Positions 27,319 through 36,018 of a DNA stretch of 64,000 bases are shown here, piece by piece. The DNA comes from SAR202 cluster bacterium (GTDB taxonomy: Bacteria > Chloroflexota > Dehalococcoidia > Lucifugimonadales > OSU-TB39): contig VFGY01000026.1 of the NCBI GenBank assembly GCA_009392195.1, positions 23,254 through 87,253 of the forward strand, given 5' to 3'. The position numbers were made by a program, and so were the translations under genes. Position 1 is the stretch's first letter, and each line of letters starts with the position of its first letter. The notes beneath the pieces are model-generated. The model ran no database searches. It was not told the origin of the DNA and was given only the letters and a program-made list of their open reading frames with translations.

Positions 27319-28137
27319 ATGACAACGAGTGCAAAAACTTTGTCCCCATATCAAGTTCAAAGATATAGTAGACATATCATAATGCCTCAAGTAGGTAGTA
27401 CTGGACAAAGAAAATTATTAAACTCTAAAGTATTAATTGTAGGAGCTGGTGGTTTAGGTTCCCCTACATCCATTTACCTTACGCTAGCAGGTGTTGGTGA
27501 AATAGGAATAGTTGATTTCGATGATGTTGACGTAACTAATCTACAACGACAAATTCTGCATTACGATTCCGACATAGGTAGAAGCAAAGTTGAATCTGCA
27601 AAAGAAACTTTGAATTCCTATAATCCTGAAACCGAAATCACTTTATTTGAAGAACCACTAACTTCAGAAAATGCTATAGAAATAATGTCTCAATTTGATG
27701 TGATTGTAAATGGAGCAGACAATTTTGCAGCAAGATACTTAATCAACGATGCTGCATATCTTTGTAACAAACCTCTAATAGATGGCAGCATCTTGCTTTT
27801 TGATGGGCAAGCAACAGTTTTTGTGCCAGGAAAAGGATGTTATAGATGCCTATTCCCTGAACCTCCTCCTCCTGGAGAAGTACCAAGCTGCGCAGAAGCT
27901 GGCGTATTAGGAGTAATGCCGGGAGTTATTGGAACTATACAAGCGACTGAAACAGTCAAATTAATAATGGGCATAGGTGATTCTTTAGTGGGAAGATTAC
28001 TTCTAGTTGACGGTCTTTCTATGGAATTTAGGGTAGTTAAGACAAAAAGAAATATAGACTGCCCCCTTTGCGGTGAAAACCCTACTATTTCTGAACTAAT
28101 TGACTACGAAGAGTTTTGCGGTATTCCTACAAGTTAA
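27319..28137 (+). CDS. ThiF/MoeB/HesA-family E1-like adenylyltransferase
   Basis: 272 residues, no rhodanese domain. Such enzymes adenylate the C-terminal Gly-Gly of a ubiquitin-like sulfur carrier (MoaD or ThiS type). GAGGLG nucleotide loop at 42-47, the IVDFDDVDVTNLQRQ segment (64-78) with adenylation residues, zinc pairs C174/C177 and C248/C251, and C191 in the position of the MoeB/ThiF catalytic-loop Cys (SCAEAGVLG). Strong SD AAGGAG. It follows the structured RNA and terminator, and its stop is only three bases before the oxygenase gene. No carrier-protein gene is adjacent, so the molybdopterin, thiamine or other role is undecided. Confidence 0.9.
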   Translation: MTTSAKTLSPYQVQRYSRHIIMPQVGSTGQRKLLNSKVLIVGAGGLGSPTSIYLTLAGVGEIGIVDFDDVDVTNLQRQILHYDSDIGRSKVESAKETLNSYNPETEITLFEEPLTSENAIEIMSQFDVIVNGADNFAARYLINDAAYLCNKPLIDGSILLFDGQATVFVPGKGCYRCLFPEPPPPGEVPSCAEAGVLGVMPGVIGTIQATETVKLIMGIGDSLVGRLLLVDGLSMEFRVVKTKRNIDCPLCGENPTISELIDYEEFCGIPTS

Positions 28138-28140
28138 CCC

Positions 28141-28962
28141 ATGTCTAATTGGCCAATTGCTGTTACATCACGTGATACAATCGAACAGGATTTCCCTAAT
28201 ATCCTTGAGGAGTTAGTGGACCTGAAATGGTCAGCAGTAATAGTCAAAAACTTCTACCCAATTATACATTGTGAAGAAATCTGTCAAAGAATAAACGAGA
28301 ATAAAGATGATTTAGTTACTGTAAAAGAGTATTCTAATTCAGCAGGTGATAAAGTAGCTCTTAGATATATTGGACCCGGATTAGGTCAATATGTATCAGA
28401 CAAAGAAACGTATTTTTCAGAAACAAAATTAGCACATAAGAAATTCAACAAATTATACAACGGGCTTCCTGACCCACGTGAAATGGTAAGAAATCAACTC
28501 GCCAAACTATTGCCTGGGAAAAATATTGTAGTCGCTAAAGAAAAAGACAGAGAGTGTTCAGATTCGGTGGTTCGAATAATGGCAGATGGTGATATGAGTG
28601 CTTTGCACAGGGATAGTGCGATGAATTATTTTAAGGGATGGCAAATATCAAACTACCCTACACAATTTTCTGCCTTGGTATGTTTTCAAATGGCTGAATC
28701 TGGTGGAGAATTGACGGTTTACAGAAAGAGATGGGTACCTGAAGACGACCTTGTACAAGAAGAAGGTGTTACCGGATATCCCAATTCTTTGGTATCAAAC
28801 TCTGAATCGAGTACAATAACTCCACAGCAAGGTGATCTTTATATATTCCATCCAGAAATATACCATGATATCAATCCTATGCAGGGTAAAACAGACAGAA
28901 TAACTCAAGGAATATTTTTCGCCATCTCTAAAAATGAGAACGTAGCTGTTTCTTGGGGATAA
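28141..28962 (+). CDS. Putative 2-oxoglutarate/Fe(II)-dependent oxygenase
   Basis: 273 residues. The C-terminal half has a jelly-roll facial triad: H156-x-D158 (ALHRDSA), distal H242 in a GDLYIFHPEIYHDI context and R253 (TDRIT) placed to bind 2-oxoglutarate. The HxD form suggests hydroxylation rather than halogenation. The N-terminal 130 residues are less recognisable. The ATG is three bases after the E1-like stop with no SD of its own, implying translational coupling and a shared process. Substrate unknown; the family call rests on the spaced H-D-H-R pattern rather than overall similarity. Confidence 0.72.
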   Translation: MSNWPIAVTSRDTIEQDFPNILEELVDLKWSAVIVKNFYPIIHCEEICQRINENKDDLVTVKEYSNSAGDKVALRYIGPGLGQYVSDKETYFSETKLAHKKFNKLYNGLPDPREMVRNQLAKLLPGKNIVVAKEKDRECSDSVVRIMADGDMSALHRDSAMNYFKGWQISNYPTQFSALVCFQMAESGGELTVYRKRWVPEDDLVQEEGVTGYPNSLVSNSESSTITPQQGDLYIFHPEIYHDINPMQGKTDRITQGIFFAISKNENVAVSWG

Positions 28963-28982
28963 TTTATTCCAGTTTGAAATAA

Positions 28983-30245
28983 CTATATAAAGTTATTCCT
29001 ATCAACTAAAGTTCCACCTTGAAAAACATCAATAACATTAAATATATCATTTATATTTTCGACCGGATTCCCCTTAACTACCAATAAATCAGCTTGCTTA
29101 CCTGACTCTAACGTACCAACTATATCGTCCACGTTACATGACCGAGCAGATTCGATAGTTGCTGAACGGATAGCTTCCGCTTCCGACATTCCGACTTCAA
29201 CATGAGTCAAGATCTCTTTCTGAAATTCACCCATCTTATAATGATTCCAAGCCGAATCAGAACCACACACCAAATTAACTCCATCTTCTCTCATTCTAGT
29301 TATATTTTCTATACTAACTTCTCTATTGCTTTTGAATGTATTGATTCTATCTTGTTCAACATCCGTCAAAGGCTGCACCTGTGATTTTAATGTTAAAGCA
29401 TCGTATGTTTCAGTTCCTTGGTGTAAAGTTGGATTAACATAAACATTTTGTTTTACTAATCTTTCTGATATCTCAGGCCTATATAAGTAAGACCCATCTG
29501 GTTCTTTATAATATCCATGAACTATAGTATCAATATTTGCATCTAGAGCATTAATCATTCCCTGAGAGGATGCACAATGAGCCACGGTATGTTTCCCAAA
29601 TTTGTGAGTTTCATTAATGATTGCAGTTAGCTCATCGACATTAAAGGAAGGTAGAAACGGATATGATGTTCTTGTGCTTCCTCCTGTTGCAGTTATCTTG
29701 ATAAAATCAGCCCCTTCCTTCATTAGCTGTCTTACATTGGCTACACATTCATCTACCCCGGTAGCCTGAATACCAAAATAACTTAAATGTCCCCCTATAA
29801 TCGCCAAAGGTCTGCCACATATAATCAATCTTGGAGCAGGGGTTATGCCCATTTCTACTGCTTCTTTTAAGATAAATGTTGTTTTATTTTTAGCACCACA
29901 ATCTCTTATTGTAGTAACCCCTGAATACAAGTGAATACGTGCATTTCGAGCAGCTTGCAGGGTCAACACCTCATCGGATTCTACGGCAACTTCATCACCT
30001 GCTCTCCCATCAGGTATTCCAATCAGATGAACGTGACAGTCCACTAAACCTGGTAAAATAGTCGCATCATCATATTTATATTCCGTAGCTTTCGCGCCTT
30101 CAGGAACTTTTATGTCTTTTTCATTCCCTACCTGCAATATTTGATCGTCTTCAATCAACACAGCTCCATTTTCAAGAGCTTTATCTCCTTTGCTATCAAA
30201 TAAGCGATTCGATTTAATTAACTTAAACTTGTTCTGTTGTGTCAT
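28983..30245 (-). CDS. Metal-dependent amidohydrolase (imidazolonepropionase/prolidase-like), copy 1
   Basis: 420 residues. Amidohydrolase superfamily: N-terminal small beta domain, metal-binding HVH in LVDCHVHLIG (about residues 70-75), the carboxylated-Lys region DFIKITATGG (about 175), His ligands in HTVAHCASSQG and the HGYYKEPDG area, and final Asp in CGSDSAWNHY. The C-terminal GTLESGKQADLLVVKGNP is typical. Related enzymes hydrolyse cyclic amides or acyl-amino acids; substrate unknown. ATG 30243-30245 is preceded by GGAGAG. The neighbouring gene is a paralogue with the same architecture. Confidence 0.9.
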   Translation of the reverse strand: MTQQNKFKLIKSNRLFDSKGDKALENGAVLIEDDQILQVGNEKDIKVPEGAKATEYKYDDATILPGLVDCHVHLIGIPDGRAGDEVAVESDEVLTLQAARNARIHLYSGVTTIRDCGAKNKTTFILKEAVEMGITPAPRLIICGRPLAIIGGHLSYFGIQATGVDECVANVRQLMKEGADFIKITATGGSTRTSYPFLPSFNVDELTAIINETHKFGKHTVAHCASSQGMINALDANIDTIVHGYYKEPDGSYLYRPEISERLVKQNVYVNPTLHQGTETYDALTLKSQVQPLTDVEQDRINTFKSNREVSIENITRMREDGVNLVCGSDSAWNHYKMGEFQKEILTHVEVGMSEAEAIRSATIESARSCNVDDIVGTLESGKQADLLVVKGNPVENINDIFNVIDVFQGGTLVDRNNFI

Positions 30246-30277
30246 CAATTACTCTCCAATATAGCTCTTATTGTTTT

Positions 30278-31585
30278 TCAATTCCTAGGAGGGATCTGCC
30301 TTATTCGACTCAGGGAATCTGTTGATCCTCTGTCAACAATACTTCCTCTCAAAAATACATCTCGTACCTTCCATAAATTATCAAGATGGTCATAAGGGTT
30401 TTTTCCCAAAACTAATATATCGGCGTCTTTACCTTTTGCTAAAGTACCAACTGATTCGTCAACACCAATCGATACTGCAGATTCTTTTGTAACAGATTTA
30501 AGAGATTTAGAACGAGACAAACCCGCCAATTCCAAGCACTCAACCTCATAAACAGTGTTGCCAAGTTGATAATCTCCCCAAGAAGAATCAGAACCAGTGA
30601 TAACCTTTGCCCCAAGATCTATAAGCTTATTTAAATCCTCAACCCTTATATCAAATTCTTTTTTGGCTTTATCTAATGCTAGAATATCTTGTTTATTTTC
30701 TGGTTTATCAATCATATTTTTCTGCATGGCCCAAATCTGCGACCGAAAAACATGAAGGGTAGGATTGATATAAACACCTTTATCAACCATCAACTCAGCT
30801 ATTTTATTATCGAACCTATTCTCACCATTAGGATCTTTAAATACTGAATGAATTATCATATCAACATTCGCTTCAACAGAAAGTTTGATACCCGCTGTAG
30901 ATGTACAATGTGCAGCCGTTAATTTATTAAATTTATGCGCTTCTTCAGTAATAGCTTTAAGTTCATTTAAATTAAATGCAGGCCTCAAGGGATCAGATGT
31001 AATTGTACTTCCACCAGTAGCTGTAATTTTAATATAATCAGATCCTTCCTTCACCAATTGACGCACCATAGCACGAGATTGTACTTCTCCAGTTACTTGT
31101 GAACCGAAATAGCTCATATGGCCACCAATTATAGAAATCGGCCTTCCGCACAACATCATCCTTGGACCGATTTGATCACCTCTTAAAATACTTTTCCTTA
31201 ACTCTAACATTGTTTTATTCTTGGGCCCATTTTCCCTAATAGTAGTAACTCCTGAAAACAAGCTTTTCCTTGCATTTCTAGCAGAATTTAGAACTAACAT
31301 CTCATCAGGCAATTTAACTAATTCATCTCCTAGTCTGCCATCGCCAAATCCATTGTGATGAGTATGAGCATCTACCATTCCTGGCATTACCGTTGAATCA
31401 GAAAAATCATATATCTCCGCGTCCGCTCCAATAGGTGGTTTTATTTCATCCCTGTTCCCTAGACCAACAATTTTTGAATCCTCTACCAAAATCGCATCAC
31501 TTTTTATTGGGCCATCTGAAATTCCATCAATAATGTTATTAGATAATATAATTTTAAATTTCGAACCTGTTTCAAGTTTAGCCAT
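30278..31585 (-). CDS. Metal-dependent amidohydrolase, copy 2
   Basis: 435 residues, paralogous to the downstream gene over its full length: MVDAHTHHNGFGDGR metal-site start, DYIKITATGGST, KLTAAHCTSTAG, ITGSDSSWGDY and GTLAKGKDADILVLGKNP. It differs in HTH for HVH and has a longer C-terminus. Tandem copies on one strand, 32 bases apart, indicate duplication and divergence, possibly for related substrates. Start ATG 31583-31585; an AAGGAG lies rather far upstream (about 16 bases). Confidence 0.9.
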   Translation of the reverse strand: MAKLETGSKFKIILSNNIIDGISDGPIKSDAILVEDSKIVGLGNRDEIKPPIGADAEIYDFSDSTVMPGMVDAHTHHNGFGDGRLGDELVKLPDEMLVLNSARNARKSLFSGVTTIRENGPKNKTMLELRKSILRGDQIGPRMMLCGRPISIIGGHMSYFGSQVTGEVQSRAMVRQLVKEGSDYIKITATGGSTITSDPLRPAFNLNELKAITEEAHKFNKLTAAHCTSTAGIKLSVEANVDMIIHSVFKDPNGENRFDNKIAELMVDKGVYINPTLHVFRSQIWAMQKNMIDKPENKQDILALDKAKKEFDIRVEDLNKLIDLGAKVITGSDSSWGDYQLGNTVYEVECLELAGLSRSKSLKSVTKESAVSIGVDESVGTLAKGKDADILVLGKNPYDHLDNLWKVRDVFLRGSIVDRGSTDSLSRIRQIPPRN

Positions 31586-31617
31586 AAACTAAATCCATAG
31601 CTCCTTCCTTAAAAATA

Positions 31618-32319
31618 TCATTCTGTATCAGATTCACTATCTGAATCTATATCAGCTTGATTGCCTTCTATTAATACAGCAATTTGCTCATGCAGATCTG
31701 ATTCAGGTGCTATATATGCTAACGATGCATTAACACCATTAGCCAACTTTATTACAACCGATTTATATCCTAAAGTACGACCAAACCTGCCATAATTTTC
31801 ACTAACTTCTGTGATTCTAGAAAGGGGTATTTTATATGTACCGGTTCGTATCATTCCTCCCCTGTTATATATCAACACATTCTCGGTCAAAACATAAGAG
31901 CTACGTAACCAAAGGAAGAATCTAGGTACAATAACCACAACAGCCATCATTATTGCAATTACCTCGGTTATTGGCTCCATAAATAACGCTATAGCCAAAA
32001 TCACAATTAACCAAGGACTGGCTGACCAGACCCAAGCTGATTTAACCTGCCTAACTTCAGTTATAACATCTCCATCTTCAATTTCATCAAGCATTTTTCT
32101 ATCATCATTAGATTCAGCACTCTCCTCTTTGAATTCATTTGCTTCCACCTCTTGTTCCACATTCAATGAATCTAGTTCATCTTCTACGTGGGTCTCATCT
32201 AATTTGTTGTCAGCATCAGAATTTAACTCAGTGCCACATATACCGCAGTAAGCATTCTTATCCTCATTAGTATTCCCACAAACTGGGCACTTATTTTTTT
32301 TGTCATTATTTGTTGGCAT
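31618..32319 (-). CDS. Zinc-ribbon, two-helix membrane protein with bacterial PH (DUF304-like) domain
   Basis: 233 residues. N-terminal zinc ribbon CPVC...CGIC (about 11-29), a very acidic linker (about 32-88, rich in Glu/Asp), two membrane helices (about 95-135) and a C-terminal bPH2-like domain with SSYVLTENVLIYNRGG and IPLSRITEVSENYGR, the usual DUF304 pattern. The C-terminus is again acidic (DSDSESDTE). AGGATG precedes the ATG. bPH proteins of this sort are probably membrane-associated scaffolds; no defined function. It lies between the amidohydrolases and the DnaJ-like gene. Confidence 0.8.
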   Translation of the reverse strand: MPTNNDKKNKCPVCGNTNEDKNAYCGICGTELNSDADNKLDETHVEDELDSLNVEQEVEANEFKEESAESNDDRKMLDEIEDGDVITEVRQVKSAWVWSASPWLIVILAIALFMEPITEVIAIMMAVVVIVPRFFLWLRSSYVLTENVLIYNRGGMIRTGTYKIPLSRITEVSENYGRFGRTLGYKSVVIKLANGVNASLAYIAPESDLHEQIAVLIEGNQADIDSDSESDTE

Positions 32320-32357
32320 TTCACATCCTAGTTTAAAGTAACAATTTTAGTATTAAA

Positions 32358-33230
32358 TCAATTATCTGATTTTACATTATTATAATTTATAATATGTTGT
32401 TTTTGTTTTTCAGGCATTGAGTCAGGAATCAAAGCGTTTACTGATACAATTAAATCGCCTCGCTTACCGTTGCCATCAAGTATCGTCATACCCTGTCCAG
32501 ATATTTTGAATTTTTGGTTATTTTGGCTATTAGCAGGAAGCACTAAAGCTATTTTACCTGTTATAGTTTCAACTTCAATTTCGCATCCTAAAATCAGATC
32601 ATCAAACTCAACATCTACCTCGGTATATAAATCATTTTTATTTCGCCTAAATTTATTTTCTTGAGCAACTTTTATACTCAAAATCACTTCTCTCATTCCT
32701 TTAGGACTTAATTTGATTTTGGAATTTGTATCTACCCCAGCAGGAATCGTTACTTCTATTTTTTTTGTTTTCCCAGAATCATTAATTGAAATCTGGCGAG
32801 TTGTGCCAGAAAATGCTTCTTTCAAACTTATTTCAGCCTTGATGGGCTTAGACGTATATCTGTTGGTTCTTCTTCGACTTCCAATATTACCTGAAAATAG
32901 GTCTTCAAAATCACCAAAATTAGTACTCCAATTTTCAGAATTGTTTCCGCGCCCAGGCTGTCCAAAGGGCCACCAACTACTAAAGTCTGCTCCTTGATTT
33001 ATATTACCCCCATGTTGCCAATTATCTCCGAACATATCATATTTTTTTTTAGATTCAGAATTAGATAAAACTTCATATGCCTCATTAATCTTTTTGAATT
33101 TCTCTTCCGCCTGCTTATCACCAGGATTCACATCTGGATGATATTTTCTTGCAAGCTCTCTATAGGCTTGCTTTATCTCACTTTCGGTAGAAGATTTCCC
33201 AACACCTAATATGTCGTAATAGTTTGCCAT
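32358..33230 (-). CDS. DnaJ/CbpA-type co-chaperone (no zinc finger)
   Basis: 290 residues. J domain at residues 1-65 with HPD at 31-33, a Gly/Asn/Trp-rich linker (about 70-105), then the two C-terminal beta domains that bind substrate (KIEVTIPAGVDTNSKIKLSPKG; GQGMTILDGNGKRGDLIV). The Cys-rich zinc domain of DnaJ proper is absent, so it is a type II (CbpA/DjlA-like soluble) J protein that stimulates DnaK. No dnaK or grpE is nearby. Divergent from the adenosyltransferase gene. Confidence 0.9.
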   Translation of the reverse strand: MANYYDILGVGKSSTESEIKQAYRELARKYHPDVNPGDKQAEEKFKKINEAYEVLSNSESKKKYDMFGDNWQHGGNINQGADFSSWWPFGQPGRGNNSENWSTNFGDFEDLFSGNIGSRRRTNRYTSKPIKAEISLKEAFSGTTRQISINDSGKTKKIEVTIPAGVDTNSKIKLSPKGMREVILSIKVAQENKFRRNKNDLYTEVDVEFDDLILGCEIEVETITGKIALVLPANSQNNQKFKISGQGMTILDGNGKRGDLIVSVNALIPDSMPEKQKQHIINYNNVKSDN

Positions 33231-33323
33231 AAATCTAAGGTTACTTTTTTTTCGCTTGGCTCTTACAGTAGAAAACAGTCAGAATATCTAGATTAGTTTA
33301 ACTTAATGTAATTAATTTGGATG

Positions 33324-33352
33324 TTAAACTCTATTCTTGTTCGAGGTATAAT
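33324..33352 (+). promoter_or_regulatory. Possible promoter toward the cobalamin adenosyltransferase and his genes
   Basis: TATAAT at 33347-33352 preceded 17 bases earlier by a weak TTAAAC (33324-33329). It lies in the 232-base divergent gap after dnaJ, about 110 bases before the adenosyltransferase ATG. Confidence 0.35.
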
Positions 33353-33462
33353 TTTATTATTATAAATTATAGATGTACACCCTTAAAAGAATAATGAACA
33401 TTATGACTAAGTGTAATTAATGCTGATTATTATCGTACCGCAGAGACCTAAAAGGAGATTTA

Positions 33463-34014
33463 ATGAAACTCTATACTAAACAAGGAGATGGAGGTTCCAC
33501 TGGATTATTTCTAGGAGGACGCATTTCAAAATCTGACTTAAGGTGCGAAGCATATGGATTGGTCGACACTGCGGTATCTGCTATGGGCTTAGCGCGAGCG
33601 TTTTCAAGTAATAATAATGTCAAAGAAATAATAAAATCAGTTCAACTGGAAATGTTTACTGTGGGCTCAGAATTAGCAGTTGAAAAAGATAGCTACGAAA
33701 AATTTCGTAGCGAATTTGGCATTGTTACTGAAAAGATGATAAGCAACTTAGAGGAAAAAATCGACTCGATATCTAAACAAGTTAAATTACCTCCATTTTT
33801 TATAATACCTGGAACATCTCAAACTTCGGCTGCACTAGACGTAGCCCGATCTACAGTAAGAACAGCAGAAAGAAGAGTAGTAGAACTACGAGAAAAAGGG
33901 CAATTATATAATAATAGAGTTTTAATATATCTTAACCGTGTTTCAGACCTATTATTCATATTGGGAAGGCTAGAAGATAAAGACATGGATACCGAAATAG
34001 TTAATCAAAAATAA
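33463..34014 (+). CDS. ATP:cob(I)alamin adenosyltransferase (PduO/MMAB type)
   Basis: 183 residues. The PduO-type signature is clear: TKQGDGGSTGLFLGGRISKSD at the N-terminus and RSTVRTAERRVVEL plus LNRVSDLLFILGRLED at the C-terminus, contributing ATP and cobalamin contacts. It converts cob(I)alamin to adenosylcobalamin, cofactor of methylmalonyl-CoA mutase and class II ribonucleotide reductase. The usual E of the YGxxDE motif is replaced by T (YGLVDTAVSAMG). A perfect AAAGGAG SD precedes the ATG. It lies 66 bases before hisH. Confidence 0.9.
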   Translation: MKLYTKQGDGGSTGLFLGGRISKSDLRCEAYGLVDTAVSAMGLARAFSSNNNVKEIIKSVQLEMFTVGSELAVEKDSYEKFRSEFGIVTEKMISNLEEKIDSISKQVKLPPFFIIPGTSQTSAALDVARSTVRTAERRVVELREKGQLYNNRVLIYLNRVSDLLFILGRLEDKDMDTEIVNQK

Positions 34015-34080
34015 ATAAGGATTGAAACCTTAACATAAATTATTTTTTATGTATAAGTGTTTATTCAATAAAATCATGAA

Positions 34081-34692
34081 ATGCCAAATATAGCAGTAGT
34101 AAATTACGGCGGAGGAAATACTAGAAGCGTTACACTTGCTTTGGAAAGATTCGGTGCAACTCCCATTCTTGCAACTAATCAAACCCACATAGAAAATGCT
34201 GATGGCCTTGTGTTTCCAGGACAAGGTGCTAACGACCCTTCAATGCGCAATTTACGTAAGTCTAAATTAGTTGAGCCAATATTGAGATTTGTGGAAACTG
34301 GGAAACCATTTTTAGGAGTATGCCTAGGGTTACAACTTCTTTTCGAAAATTCTGAAGAAGGTACTGAACCAGGCTTAGGGATATTTAAAGGAACCGTCAA
34401 AAAATTGCCAAACAATCTAAAAATCCCACACATGGGATGGAATATGGTCAATTTCGAAAAAACGAACAAATCAATATTTGAGTTACCCAATAATGATTAC
34501 TTTTATTTCGTACATAGTTATTATGTTGCACCTTCTGACAATTCCCTTATATGTGGGAAAACCGAATATGGACTGGAATTTTGTAGCGCTGTTGCATACA
34601 AAAATATATTTGCTGTTCAATTTCACCCGGAACGAAGTGGAGAAGTGGGATTGCAAATATACAAAAATTTCGTATCAATAATTAATCGTTAA
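34081..34692 (+). CDS. hisH: Imidazole glycerol phosphate synthase, glutamine amidotransferase subunit
   Basis: 203 residues. Class I glutaminase with nucleophile C81 in GVCLGLQLL and the His/Glu pair in VQFHPERSG near residue 187; N-terminal NYGGGNTRSV is typical of HisH. It supplies ammonia to HisF. The gene lies six bases before hisA and begins a compact his cluster (H, A, methyltransferase, F, IE). Confidence 0.95.
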   Translation: MPNIAVVNYGGGNTRSVTLALERFGATPILATNQTHIENADGLVFPGQGANDPSMRNLRKSKLVEPILRFVETGKPFLGVCLGLQLLFENSEEGTEPGLGIFKGTVKKLPNNLKIPHMGWNMVNFEKTNKSIFELPNNDYFYFVHSYYVAPSDNSLICGKTEYGLEFCSAVAYKNIFAVQFHPERSGEVGLQIYKNFVSIINR

Positions 34693-34698
34693 AACATC

Positions 34699-35451
34699 AT
34701 GAAACTGATACCTGCCATAGATATATATGAAGGTAAATGTGTAAGATTATTTCAAGGTAATTACAACAAATCCACCACATATTCTGATTCTCCTGTTGAT
34801 ATGGCCTTAAGATGGGTGGAACTAGGTGCTGATATTTTACATATTGTTGACCTTGAAGGTGCCCGTTCAGGCAAATCAAAAATATTGCCAATAATCGAAA
34901 GGATTACTAGTCATGGCATACCAATTCAGGTCGGTGGTGGAATTAGAAACACAGCAGATGCAGAAAATGCATTCACCGCCGGAGCATCAAAAATCATATT
35001 AGGTACTTCCGCAATTATTGACCAACTATGGACTATGGAATTGGCAAACAAATTTGGTAAAGATAAAATAATTATAAGTATAGATTTTGACAAAAACGGT
35101 TTAGCTGTAACTAAAGGATGGTTAGAATCAAGTGGTAAAAAAGCAACACAAATATTGGGTGAAATGTCAAAATTACATTTTGACCAATTTATACTAACTG
35201 ATACCACAAGAGACGGCACATTGACTCAACCAAATTTTGACTTAATTAAATCTATGCGCTCACTAACAACTAACAAAATAATGATTGCTGGAGGGATTTC
35301 TAGAGTAAAACATCTTACGCAATTATCGAACTTAGGAATCGATGGTGCAATTGTAGGTACTGCAATTTATACTGGTGACATAGATTTTGAAAATGCGTTA
35401 GGAATATTAAATAAATCACAAACAAAGGGAAATGCAGGTGGAAAAACGTGA
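34699..35451 (+). CDS. hisA: Phosphoribosylformimino-5-aminoimidazole carboxamide ribotide isomerase
   Basis: 250 residues, TIM barrel. Catalytic Asp8 in PAIDIYEGKCVRLFQG, phosphate-binding VGGGIRN and AGGISR, and the second catalytic Asp in LTDTTRDGT. Catalyses the Amadori-type isomerisation of ProFAR to PRFAR in histidine synthesis. Its stop overlaps the GTG start of the next gene by four bases (GTGA). Confidence 0.96.
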   Translation: MKLIPAIDIYEGKCVRLFQGNYNKSTTYSDSPVDMALRWVELGADILHIVDLEGARSGKSKILPIIERITSHGIPIQVGGGIRNTADAENAFTAGASKIILGTSAIIDQLWTMELANKFGKDKIIISIDFDKNGLAVTKGWLESSGKKATQILGEMSKLHFDQFILTDTTRDGTLTQPNFDLIKSMRSLTTNKIMIAGGISRVKHLTQLSNLGIDGAIVGTAIYTGDIDFENALGILNKSQTKGNAGGKT

Positions 35452-36017
35452 CAGCTAGTAAAAAAACTGCTCTAACAAATGTTGATCAATCGTCCCTGAC
35501 AGAAAACAAAAGATTATTAGACCCGTTTAGTATAATTCCATTAATACCAATTCATCCAGAGCATCATGTTGCAGATATTGGGTGCGGATTTGGAACTTTC
35601 TCTATACCATTAGCTAAGTATTTATTTAGTGGTAAACTTTATGCTTTTGATACTGATTCCGCTATGTTAAAACAGGTTAAGAACTCACTTAAATCGATAA
35701 ATTTGAATAATATCGAACTTAATAAATACACTGAAAAATCCATCGCGTTAAAAGATGATTTTTTAGATGGAGTGTTTCTTAGTTTAACGTTAGAAAAATC
35801 TCAATCCCCAAATATTTTATTAAATGAAATCAAACGAATAATCAAACAGTTTGGGTGGTTAGCCATCATCTCATCGATAAATGAACTTAATAATGAAGAA
35901 TATCATCACCTACCAAAAAATAAGTTAAATCAGATAGTAGAAAAGTTAGGTTTTAAAAGACTCTCCCAACGAGAACTAAACGACAAGTTTTATTTATCTA
36001 TTTATAAGTGCCAATAA
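35448..36017 (+). CDS. Class I SAM-dependent methyltransferase embedded in the his cluster
   Basis: 189 residues. SAM-binding motif I VADIGCGFGTFSIPLA (about 42-57), acidic motif II end YAFDTDSAML, and a degenerate motif IV (FLDGVFLSLTLEK). Start is GTG overlapping the hisA stop by four bases; hisF starts one base after its stop. It is therefore tightly coupled between hisA and hisF, yet no methylation occurs in histidine synthesis. Substrate unknown. Confidence 0.85.
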   Translation: MTASKKTALTNVDQSSLTENKRLLDPFSIIPLIPIHPEHHVADIGCGFGTFSIPLAKYLFSGKLYAFDTDSAMLKQVKNSLKSINLNNIELNKYTEKSIALKDDFLDGVFLSLTLEKSQSPNILLNEIKRIIKQFGWLAIISSINELNNEEYHHLPKNKLNQIVEKLGFKRLSQRELNDKFYLSIYKCQ

Positions 36018-36018
36018 A

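Noticed and set aside
31586..31610. A six-codon upstream frame before amidohydrolase copy 2
   Set aside because: It overlaps the real start and has an SD only two bases from its ATG; too short and poorly spaced to claim as a leader peptide.
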